Below the pieces are notes generated by a model. That model did no database searches and was not told where the DNA came from. It saw only the letters and a list, made by a program, of their open reading frames with translations. Of a DNA stretch of 64,000 bases, positions 52,973 to 59,315 are shown one piece after another. The translations under genes and the position numbers were made by a program. Source of the stretch: Segatella copri (GTDB lineage: Bacteria > Bacteroidota > Bacteroidia > Bacteroidales > Bacteroidaceae); assembly GCF_026015295.1 (NCBI RefSeq), contig NZ_JAPDUW010000001.1, forward strand, positions 868,001-932,000, written 5' to 3'. Positions within the stretch are counted from its first letter, which is position 1. Every line of letters starts with the position of its first letter.

Positions 52973-53620
52973 ATGCTTCGTAAGGAAAGATACGATTTTA
53001 TATTGAATCATTTCAGAAGTGCGCTGCCGAATGTAACTACCGAGTTGCAGTTCGGTAGCGCATTTCAGCTTCTGGTGGCTACCTTGCTTTCTGCGCAATG
53101 CACCGACAAACGCATCAACATGGTTACGCCTGCTCTCTTTGCCCGTTATCCTGATGCGCAGCACATGGCACAGGCGAGCGAGGAAGATATTTATGAGTTG
53201 ATCAGTTCGGTGAGTTATCCGAATGCCAAGGCGAAGCATCTTGCTGAAATGTCTCGCCAGCTGGTTGAGATGTTCGGAGGTGAGGTGCCTGAGGCTGCGG
53301 ATGATTTGGAGAAGTTGGCAGGAGTGGGGCGCAAGACTGCGAATGTGATTCGTGCCGTATGGTTCGGTCATGCTACGATGGCGGTGGATACGCATGTTTA
53401 CCGTGTGAGTCATCGTATGGGGTTGGTGCCGAAAACGGCAGATACGCCCCGAAAAGTAGAAGATTATCTGATGAAACACATTCCGGCTGAGGATATTCCG
53501 AATGCGCATCATTGGATTCTGCTGCATGGCAGATATATTTGCAAGAGTACGAAGCCGCTCTGCGATAAATGCTTTTTTAATGAATATTGCCCAAAACTAT
53601 TAAAGGACAGTAAGCTTTAG
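52973..53620 (+). CDS. nth: Endonuclease III
   Basis: A 215-residue DNA glycosylase/AP lyase for oxidised pyrimidines. The helix-hairpin-helix LAGVGRKTANVI carries the catalytic Lys, VDTHVYRVSHR holds the catalytic Asp, and the C-terminal four-cysteine cluster CKSTKPLCDKCFFNEYC (C-x6-C-x2-C-x5-C) binds the 4Fe-4S centre. Length normal. It starts five bases after the Skp-like gene. Confidence 0.95.
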   Translation: MLRKERYDFILNHFRSALPNVTTELQFGSAFQLLVATLLSAQCTDKRINMVTPALFARYPDAQHMAQASEEDIYELISSVSYPNAKAKHLAEMSRQLVEMFGGEVPEAADDLEKLAGVGRKTANVIRAVWFGHATMAVDTHVYRVSHRMGLVPKTADTPRKVEDYLMKHIPAEDIPNAHHWILLHGRYICKSTKPLCDKCFFNEYCPKLLKDSKL

Positions 53621-53628
53621 GTACATAT

Positions 53629-53687
53629 TAGTGATTAATTGGTAGTGATTAGTTTGTTAATCACTAATCACTACCAATTAATCACTA
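53629..53687. terminator. Perfect 24-bp palindrome between nth and aroC
   Basis: Arms of 24 bases (53629-53652 and 53664-53687) pair perfectly around an 11-base loop. Each arm contains the word TAGTGATTA twice. It lies 8 bases after the nth stop and 1 base before the aroC stop and can terminate both convergent genes. Confidence 0.8.
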
Positions 53688-53688
53688 A

Positions 53689-54813
53689 TTAAAGTTTTAT
53701 TGTTTTATTCAAGAGATAGTTATCCAGAATCACCATGGCAGCCATGGCTTCAACCACTGGCACGGCTCTTGGCAAAACGCAAGGATCATGACGGCCGCGG
53801 GCAGTCAGCATGGTGGCATTTCCTTCCAAATCTACCGTATTCTGCTCCATCAGCAGAGTAGCAATTGGCTTAAAGGCAACACGGAAATAGATGTCCTGAC
53901 CATTGCTCAAACCGCCCTGTATTCCTCCGCTATGATTGCTCTTTGTTGTAATACGGGCAGCAATATCCTGATTCACAGCAGCATCAGCTGGCGTCTCTGC
54001 AGCATCAGCCTTCGGGATAAAGACATCATTCTGCTCACTTCCGCGGGCAGTAACTCCGGCAAATCCCTCACCATATTCAAAACCCTTCACGGCGTTAATG
54101 CCAAGCATGGCAGCACCCAGTTGGGCATGAAGCTTGCCAAATTCAGGCTCGCCCAATCCTACCGGGCAACCCTTGATGACGCAAGTGATGATTCCACCAA
54201 TCGTATCGCCGTCAGCCTTAACCTGGGCGATGAGATCTTCCATCTCCTTCGCCTTCCGCTGGTCAGGACAGCGCACCGGATTATCTTCTATGGTGTTAAG
54301 GTCATACAGATGATAATCTTTCTCCAGCGCGATGCTGCCCACCTGCGATGTATAGGCCGTGATGCTGATGCCCAACTGTCGCAAGGCAAGTTTAGCCAAA
54401 GCTCCGCCTACGCATCGGGCAATGGTGATGCGGGCTGAAGAACGGCCGCCGCCACGATGATCGCGTACGCCATACTTCTCGTGATAGGTGAAATCTGCGT
54501 GAGAAGGGCGGAAGAGACAGCGCATGTTCTCATAGTCCTGAGAATGCTGGTTCTGGTTACGCACCTCAAAACCGATAGGGGTTCCTGTTGATTTGCCTTC
54601 GAACACACCACTCAGAAACTCTACCTTGTCAGCTTCCTTTCTGGCCGTAGTGATGTGGCTCTGTCCTGGGCGTCGGCGGTTCAGCTCGCTCTGGATAAAG
54701 TCCATGTCGATTTCTATGCCTGCAGGAAATCCGTCAATAACGCCTCCTACAGCTATTCCATGACTCTCTCCAAACGTAGTGAGAGTGAAAAGATTGCCAA
54801 ATGTATTCCTCAT
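53689..54813 (-). CDS. aroC: Chorismate synthase AroC
   Basis: The last step of the shikimate pathway, converting EPSP to chorismate with reduced flavin. The 374-residue protein has family signatures [29 protein letters not shown] [20 protein letters not shown], and [17 protein letters not shown]. Length standard. It precedes the SlyD-like gene in the same direction by 27 bases on its 5' side. Confidence 0.96.
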   Translation of the reverse strand: MRNTFGNLFTLTTFGESHGIAVGGVIDGFPAGIEIDMDFIQSELNRRRPGQSHITTARKEADKVEFLSGVFEGKSTGTPIGFEVRNQNQHSQDYENMRCLFRPSHADFTYHEKYGVRDHRGGGRSSARITIARCVGGALAKLALRQLGISITAYTSQVGSIALEKDYHLYDLNTIEDNPVRCPDQRKAKEMEDLIAQVKADGDTIGGIITCVIKGCPVGLGEPEFGKLHAQLGAAMLGINAVKGFEYGEGFAGVTARGSEQNDVFIPKADAAETPADAAVNQDIAARITTKSNHSGGIQGGLSNGQDIYFRVAFKPIATLLMEQNTVDLEGNATMLTARGRHDPCVLPRAVPVVEAMAAMVILDNYLLNKTIKL

Positions 54814-54840
54814 TACCTTAATATATTATAAAGGTGTTTA

Positions 54841-55455
54841 TTACTTGTTGCAGCCGCCTTCGCAACCACCTTCACAACCACCTTCACAGTTGCCATCCTT
54901 GCAGTCGCCGCCGCAGTTGTCGCAGCCACCTGAGCAGCCGCCACCTTCGCCGCTGATCATCTGAGCCATCTTGGCAATCTCCTCAGCAGTAGCCTCGCGG
55001 CTCTCGAGAATCTGGCCGCAGAAGTTGAGCTTCAAGCCAGCCAATGGGTGGTTCAGGTCGCAGGTTACCTTTGTATCGCTGATGTTCTTCACGACTGCGT
55101 TGAAGTGGTTGCCATCCTCGTTCTGCAATGGGATGATAGCGCCTACCTGTACGTGCTGTGCATCAAACTGGCCGTTGATGGTAAAAATCTGCTTGTCGAG
55201 CTCCAGTACGCGCTCATCATAGTGCTGTCCGTAAGCCTGCTCTGGGTCCAGCTGGAAGTCGAACTCATCACCCTTAGCCAGGTCTACCACCTTCTCTTCG
55301 AAAGCTGGCAGGGTAACACCCATACCGCTGATGAAGATGAACGGACGCTCGTCGGTTGTGCGCTCGATGAGCATTTCCTCGCCGTTGTCACCATTAGTTA
55401 CATCATACAGTGCGTATGAAACTACAATAAACTTGTTTTTGTTGTTTGTTTCCAT
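54841..55455 (-). CDS. SlyD-like FKBP peptidyl-prolyl isomerase with Cys-rich tail
   Basis: A 204-residue protein: FKBP core with SlyD-type insertion (residues about 5-160; FISGMGVTLPAFEEKVVDLAKGDE, NHPLAGLKLNF) and a Gly/Cys-rich tail with eight cysteines in CxGGC and CxxC spacing, which should bind metal ions such as Ni, Zn or Cu. SlyD in proteobacteria uses a His/Cys tail to feed nickel to hydrogenase; no hydrogenase genes are nearby. The tail is encoded by a local repeat of GGTGG(T/C)TGC-type units. Confidence 0.9.
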   Translation of the reverse strand: METNNKNKFIVVSYALYDVTNGDNGEEMLIERTTDERPFIFISGMGVTLPAFEEKVVDLAKGDEFDFQLDPEQAYGQHYDERVLELDKQIFTINGQFDAQHVQVGAIIPLQNEDGNHFNAVVKNISDTKVTCDLNHPLAGLKLNFCGQILESREATAEEIAKMAQMISGEGGGCSGGCDNCGGDCKDGNCEGGCEGGCEGGCNK

Positions 55456-55463
55456 TTCTATAT

Positions 55464-55748
55464 TTATTTTTTATTATTTCTTTTTCTTTTCTGAATGCTT
55501 ACGCTCTTTACCATCTCCATGCGCTCCAGATAGATAGGGCGCCATTTGTCGATGATGTCCTGCAGACTTTTGCTCTTCTGCGAGAGTTCAGCATATTCCT
55601 CGCCGTCGGTCAGATTCTCTTTCTTGAGATCCAGCATTCGGGCGATGAGCTGCTTCTGGTGTTCCTCAGCCGCCTTGAGCTGGTTGCCCAGTTTCTCGAG
55701 ACTTTCCATAAAGGCGAGTGCCTTGTCTATATGATTTTCCTGTACCAT
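55464..55748 (-). CDS. Small coiled-coil protein of unknown function
   Basis: A 94-residue, highly charged helical protein (ALAFMESLEKLGNQLKAAEE, QSKSLQDIIDKWRPIYLERM) with a basic end (QKRKRNNKK). No signal peptide or membrane segment. It resembles small cytoplasmic coiled-coil proteins of unknown role. The SlyD-like gene starts 8 bases downstream, so they share a transcript. Confidence 0.65.
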   Translation of the reverse strand: MVQENHIDKALAFMESLEKLGNQLKAAEEHQKQLIARMLDLKKENLTDGEEYAELSQKSKSLQDIIDKWRPIYLERMEMVKSVSIQKRKRNNKK

Positions 55749-55777
55749 TTTGCTTGTTTTATAGGTTGAATCTTTTG

Positions 55778-55785
55778 CAAAGGTA
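55778..55785 (-). promoter_or_regulatory. -7 box for the coiled-coil/slyD/aroC group
   Basis: The minus strand reads TACCTTTG, 29 bases before the start at 55748. No clear -33 TTTG. Confidence 0.5.
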
Positions 55786-55831
55786 CAAATAATAATTGGT
55801 ATAAACGAAGAAAAAGGGCTTTTTTTTCGAT

Positions 55832-55922
55832 GATATTACAAAATGATAGAGAAAATGTAATATCTCTAACGTTCTGATGCCTATTTCGGTGTGTTGTTGT
55901 TGATTTAAGTCAAGAAATAGGC
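55832..55922. repeat. Two small inverted repeats upstream of the 56077 gene
   Basis: GATATTACA/TGTAATATC (55832-55840, 55856-55864) and GCCTATTTC/GAAATAGGC (55879-55887, 55914-55922) are perfect 9-base pairs. They lie between the two divergent promoters of this 328-base gap. Confidence 0.6.
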
Positions 55923-55949
55923 GGAAAACTGAAAATATCCCAAGAAATG

Positions 55950-55981
55950 TTTGCGCACACAGAGAAAAGTTCTTATCTTTG
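55950..55981 (+). promoter_or_regulatory. Strong promoter of the 56077 gene
   Basis: TTTG (55950-55953), 20 bases, TATCTTTG (55974-55981). The leader is about 90 bases with a GTCTTAAAGAAAAAGAC hairpin near its 5' end. Confidence 0.75.
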
Positions 55982-56076
55982 CAGCGTCTTAAAGAAAAAG
56001 ACTATAGGATAATGTTTAACAGAGTCGGCGTCTACGGATGTGCAGGACTCACAAAGTAAAGAAAGGTAAAAAGATT

Positions 56077-56430
56077 ATGAAGAAGATTATGGTATTAGCA
56101 GTAGCTATGTTTGCAATGGCAACAGCTACTTTCGCAGCAGAAGAGGAGACAAATGCAACAGCAGCTTACAACATGAATGTAAAGATGTCTAGCTTGGCAG
56201 ATGCTTTGAGCTTGAACATCGACCAGGTAGAGGCTGTAGCTGATGTACACAAGAACTTCACCGCAGACATGATGAATGCTGCAACAGCAAAGGGTGAGGA
56301 ACGTTCTGCAATGATTGACAAGGCAGTTTTGAAGGATCTCAAGTACATGCACGTTATCTTGAACAACAGTCAGTATCGTAAGTACGTGATGCTTCTCAAT
56401 ACAACCCTTATCAACCGTGGTTTGAAGTAA
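56077..56430 (+). CDS. Small exported protein, probably abundant
   Basis: From MKKIMVLAVAMFAMATATFA this is a 117-residue protein with a clear signal peptide. The mature part is helical (AYNMNVKMSSLADALSLNID, VEAVADVHKNFTADMMNAAT, DKAVLKDLKYMHVILNNSQY). No family recognised. An ideal promoter, long leader and strong terminator suggest high, independent expression. The earlier in-frame ATG at 56038 would spoil the signal peptide. Confidence 0.75.
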   Translation: MKKIMVLAVAMFAMATATFAAEEETNATAAYNMNVKMSSLADALSLNIDQVEAVADVHKNFTADMMNAATAKGEERSAMIDKAVLKDLKYMHVILNNSQYRKYVMLLNTTLINRGLK

Positions 56431-56476
56431 TCATCTTTTTATAGATGAGAAAAATAAGAGAGAGATTTAAAATAAG

Positions 56477-56516
56477 AATCCCAGTCAAGGTTTTATCCTG
56501 ACTGGGATTTTTTTTG
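56477..56516 (+). terminator. Terminator after the small exported protein gene
   Basis: AATCCCAGTCA (56477-56487) and TGACTGGGATT (56499-56509) pair, with an inner AGG/CC, and a run of T follows. Confidence 0.9.
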
Positions 56517-56568
56517 CTTTTGGGCCTTCAGTCCGTACTTAAACTATTTGCTAAACTTAGCTTCCTGA

Positions 56569-56586
56569 TATGCGAAAGTTCAGTTA
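56569..56586. repeat. 18-bp inverted repeat arm, downstream of the PepSY-like gene
   Basis: TATGCGAAAGTTCAGTTA; its exact complement occurs at 57071-57088 on the other side of the PepSY-like gene. Confidence 0.8.
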
Positions 56587-56595
56587 ACTTGATAA

Positions 56596-57042
56596 TCAGT
56601 CAATATCTATTAATTGGAAATGCTTGTTGAAGGTCAAATCCAATCCGTTAGCCAGTTCTACCTCGTATTCATTCTTGTTCATTTCTATCTTTTTCACCGA
56701 TTGTCCTACATAATTAGCCATCAGGTAATTCTTGATGGCTTGCGGAATCAGCTGGTCTGGCACGGTGGCCTGCTTGCAGTCAATCTCTGTAAGATTTCCC
56801 TTTTTGTCGAACTCCAGCTTCGTGCCATTCTGCAGAACCACGTCGTAGCTTCTGCTCACAACGCCCGACTCAATGGTAGCAAGCATCACCTTCTGACCAT
56901 TGAAATGCTGGCTGAGTAAGGTCTGAGCCTTGGCAGGAAGTGCATTTACAGAGATAGGTTTGTCGTTGCCCGCATTCGCCACCATATTGCATGAAACCAT
57001 GCAGCAGATGGCAATCATCAAAATTCGCAAAATTCTTTTCAT
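56596..57042 (-). CDS. PepSY-like exported protein
   Basis: A 148-residue protein with a signal peptide (RILMIAICCMVSCNMVANA; a Cys also occurs within it) and two repeats of the PepSY-like/DUF2874 pattern (LEFDKKGNLTEIDC, VELANGLDLTFNKHFQLIDI). Members are small secreted or periplasmic proteins common in Bacteroides and Prevotella, with no settled function. It stands alone, flanked by 18-base inverted repeats. Confidence 0.8.
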   Translation of the reverse strand: MKRILRILMIAICCMVSCNMVANAGNDKPISVNALPAKAQTLLSQHFNGQKVMLATIESGVVSRSYDVVLQNGTKLEFDKKGNLTEIDCKQATVPDQLIPQAIKNYLMANYVGQSVKKIEMNKNEYEVELANGLDLTFNKHFQLIDID

Positions 57043-57070
57043 ACGCTACAAATTAAAAATTTATAATAAC

Positions 57071-57105
57071 TAACTGAACTTTCGCATATAGGGAAGTTCA
57101 GTTAT
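57071..57105 (-). terminator. Hairpin downstream of the rhodanese gene
   Basis: TAACTGAACTT (57071-57081) pairs with AAGTTCAGTTA (57095-57105). The left arm plus TCGCATA is the complement of the repeat at 56569-56586. Confidence 0.65.
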
Positions 57106-57111
57106 TTCAAT

Positions 57112-57504
57112 TTACTCCTTTACGATTTCTTTTCCTGCTGCCTGCCAGCCAATAAAGCCGGAATCGAGTTCTATTACCTGATAGCCGTTCTTTGTCAATA
57201 TAGCTGCGGCATTTTTGCTTCGCTTGCCGCTTCGGCAGTTCACGGCGATAGTCTTGCTTTTGGGAAGAGTGGCAGCGGCCTTCTGCTCGAAGTCTGATTT
57301 CAGTACGTCAATGTTGATTGCGCCCCGAATATGCCCATTGGCAAACTCCTCTGCGGTTCGTACGTCGAGACGGATTACTGCGGTGTCAGCGATGGCTTTC
57401 TCATAGTCATCTGCCGACAGACTCTTATAGCCCTTATTTTGCGCCTGACAAGAATACAGGCTTGATAGCATGGTTATAATGCTCATGATAAATATTTTCT
57501 TCAT
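57112..57504 (-). CDS. Exported rhodanese-domain lipoprotein
   Basis: A 130-residue protein with a lipoprotein signal (TMLSSLYSCQAQ; Cys19) and a single rhodanese domain (LDVRTAEEFANGHIRGAINI, catalytic loop NCRSGKRS). The Cys90-containing six-residue loop CRSGKR fits sulfurtransferases. Located in the envelope, it may handle sulfur or redox chemistry. A TATTTTTG -7 box lies at 57588-57595. Confidence 0.9.
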   Translation of the reverse strand: MKKIFIMSIITMLSSLYSCQAQNKGYKSLSADDYEKAIADTAVIRLDVRTAEEFANGHIRGAINIDVLKSDFEQKAAATLPKSKTIAVNCRSGKRSKNAAAILTKNGYQVIELDSGFIGWQAAGKEIVKE

Positions 57505-57587
57505 TCTCTAATCTTTTAATAATTATGCGCCTATAATCTAGGAGGATAAGCCATGCTCAACCCCCTACATTCTTGCAATATATCTGC

Positions 57588-57595
57588 AAAAATAC
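57588..57595 (-). promoter_or_regulatory. -7 box for the rhodanese gene
   Basis: The minus strand reads TATTTTTG, fitting TAnnTTTG, 83 bases before the start codon. Confidence 0.45.
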
Positions 57596-57716
57596 AAAAA
57601 ATATTCAGAAAGTTGATGATATGGATGGATTTTGTTGGCTGGGCGAACTCGATTTAACCTTATTTTATACGATAGAGGGATATTTTGATAATCTGAAATC
57701 CTTAATGACCGAAAAT

Positions 57717-57752
57717 GACCGCTCTCCTCATATTGAGGTGAGCGGTCGTTTT
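57717..57752 (-). terminator. Hairpin after the smalltalk gene
   Basis: GACCGCTC-T-CCTCA and TGAGG-T-GAGCGGTC pair around TAT. The stem is nearly symmetrical. On the minus strand it is followed by ATTTTC, so it most likely ends the HU/smalltalk transcript. Confidence 0.75.
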
Positions 57753-57758
57753 TGTTCT

Positions 57759-57854
57759 TTATCCCATGCAGCTCGTTACTCCGAGCGTAGTAGCGATAGC
57801 GGTCAGAATGCTGATGGCTATCTGCAGAATTGTTTTCCAAGTGTTCGCTTTCAT
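57759..57854 (-). CDS. Smalltalk protein
   Basis: A 31-residue ORF, too short for most gene finders: MKANTWKTILQIAISILTAI followed by a short tail ending TSCMG. A basic N-terminus, one membrane helix and a terminal Cys are the features of the 'smalltalk protein' family of Bacteroidota, which regularly sits after an HU-like gene as here. Function unknown. It follows the HU-like gene by about 97 bases and is ended by a strong hairpin. Confidence 0.8.
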   Translation of the reverse strand: MKANTWKTILQIAISILTAIATTLGVTSCMG

Positions 57855-57911
57855 CTTTCTTAGTGTTTAATGTTTAGTGTTTCATGTTTACTTTTTTGTG
57901 GGGCGAATAGG

Positions 57912-57939
57912 CTGGACTAGGGGCTAGCACCCTAGCCAG
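57912..57939 (-). other. Hairpin between HU-like and smalltalk genes
   Basis: CTGG-A-CTAGGG (57912-57922) pairs with CCCTAGCCAG (57930-57939). There is no T run on the minus strand immediately after, so it may be an RNA-processing or stability element rather than a terminator. Confidence 0.45.
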
Positions 57940-57951
57940 TTTATCCTTGGG

Positions 57952-58611
57952 CTATTCAAGGCCGTCGCCAGTATCGTCCTTGCCGGTAGTACCGCCGCCT
58001 GATTCTGAGCCTTGGCCTTCGCTGCCGGTCTGACCAGTGCTTGAACCACCTGGCGTATTATCCGGAGTAGTTGGGGCGTTGAGGTCAACGTTGGTCTTAC
58101 CCTCCTTAATCGCCTTGATAACGGCTGCCTGAGCACTGCGGCTGGCTACGAGGTTGAACTCGGCGTCATCGCGAAGGTTCTTGAACTCTTGACCTGGCTC
58201 CCACTGAACCTTTACGCCGGTGATGTTCTGTGCGGTGAACTTGTCAGCATCCTCAGCACCCTTCGAAGTGAGAAGGAGAGAGAAATCACCGAGGTCGCCC
58301 AGACGAATCTTCTTGCCCTCAAGCAACATCTCACGCATGCAGTCTACGGCGATGTAGAGGATGGCGCTGATGTCAGCTCTCGAATAAACACTGCCATGCG
58401 AAGTGATGTGCTTGGCAAACTTCTCAATGGTCATGATGTCGGTGTACTGTGAGATGGCGAAAGCATTCTGCTTCTCGGTCTTCACGAGTTCCAGGTCCTT
58501 TGGGTCAGGGGTCTTGCCCTCCTTCTTCGCCTGGTTGATGCGTGACTTCGCCTGGTTGATTTCCAGAAGATTTGCGTTCACGCTACGCATTACGATGCTG
58601 TAATTAATCAT
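57952..58611 (-). CDS. HU-like DNA-binding protein (HU-HIG type)
   Basis: A 219-residue protein with an N-terminal HU/IHF-like region (MINYSIVMRSVNANLLEINQ, HITSHGSVYSRADISAILYI, EMLLEGKKIRLGDLGDFSLL) and a disordered Gly/Ser/Thr/Asp tail. This extended HU family is frequent in Bacteroidota and is followed by a smalltalk gene. The transcript begins with the conserved 147-base leader (58646-58792). It probably binds DNA, but no target is known. Confidence 0.85.
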   Translation of the reverse strand: MINYSIVMRSVNANLLEINQAKSRINQAKKEGKTPDPKDLELVKTEKQNAFAISQYTDIMTIEKFAKHITSHGSVYSRADISAILYIAVDCMREMLLEGKKIRLGDLGDFSLLLTSKGAEDADKFTAQNITGVKVQWEPGQEFKNLRDDAEFNLVASRSAQAAVIKAIKEGKTNVDLNAPTTPDNTPGGSSTGQTGSEGQGSESGGGTTGKDDTGDGLE

Positions 58612-58645
58612 AGTCGTTTGTAGTATGTTTAGAGTCCTTTGTTTT

Positions 58646-58792
58646 GCAACTCCCCAGAACGCCCCGTTCCTGCCGTTTTCGGGGTCTTCATTGATGACCG
58701 GCGCCTGCCATCATTTATGACCCGTGTTGGTCTTAAGAGAAGACCGCCTTCAGGCACCTAAGGCGTTTCCTTCGATTGCTGGTGCAAAGATA
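58646..58792 (-). promoter_or_regulatory. Conserved structured 5' leader, copy 2 (upstream of HU-like gene)
   Basis: Same length as the copy at 27237-27383. On the minus strand TTTG (58813-58816) is followed after exactly 20 bases by TATCTTTG (58785-58792). The segment ends GGGGAGTTGC, 34 bases before the HU-like start. The GGTCTT/AAGACC hairpin and CCCC/GGGG outer pairing are conserved, while the outer part of the first stem differs (GTG/CAC here versus CCTTGCT/AGCAAGG). Confidence 0.7.
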
Positions 58793-58986
58793 CGATAAAA
58801 TCCGGTATCTACCAAATTTAGACATGTGATAAGGAGCGATTTTCAGCAAACTTACGATTTGAAAGTTAGCTTAAAAAACAAACTCTATGTTTATGCGGTG
58901 CATCTCTATGTTTTGCGATATAGGAAACTATGTTTAGCGTTATAAATCTGTATATTACAGAGTGATAACCTATTTGCAGAAACGTG
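58793..58986. other. Non-coding stretch upstream of the leader
   Basis: AT-rich DNA with three loose repeats of (C)TATGTTT near 58890, 58912 and 58928. No gene is visible. Confidence 0.5.
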
Positions 58987-59151
58987 TTCAGTATTCAGTA
59001 TTCAGTTTTTTTCGCTGTTGTTACCACTCTCTGTATAGATAGTATATTATATATATATTAAATATATATATATAATATAAAATAATTACTTACAATTTAT
59101 AACCATGAAAAAGGTAACTATCGCGAAAAAAACTGAATACTGAATACTGAA
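58987..59151. repeat. Perfect 29-bp inverted repeat around an AT-rich tract
   Basis: Arms at 58987-59015 and 59123-59151 are exact complements; each contains TTCAGTAT-type words in tandem plus a seven-T/seven-A run and GCG. The 107-base spacer contains about 50 bases of almost pure A/T with TATATA runs. A related but shorter tract occurs inside the gene at 2628-2654. Confidence 0.9.
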
Positions 59152-59315
59152 TAACCTTTTAGGCATTCTAAGCCCTGGTTATAATAGCAATCACCCAGGC
59201 GTCCTTACATGGCAACTGGGTCGCATCCAAAAATAACTTTTTTCAAAACTTTCTCCCGAAATCTTGTAGTTCTTCGTCAATTTTGGAGTTTTTTAAGACT
59301 TGAATAACTATTGAG

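Noticed and set aside
57565..57840. 91-codon minus-strand ORF overlapping the smalltalk gene in another frame
   Set aside because: It reads through the terminator hairpin and has random composition; the 31-codon smalltalk frame explains the region.
57573..57863. 96-codon plus-strand ORF across the same region
   Set aside because: Antisense to smalltalk and through a hairpin; no features.
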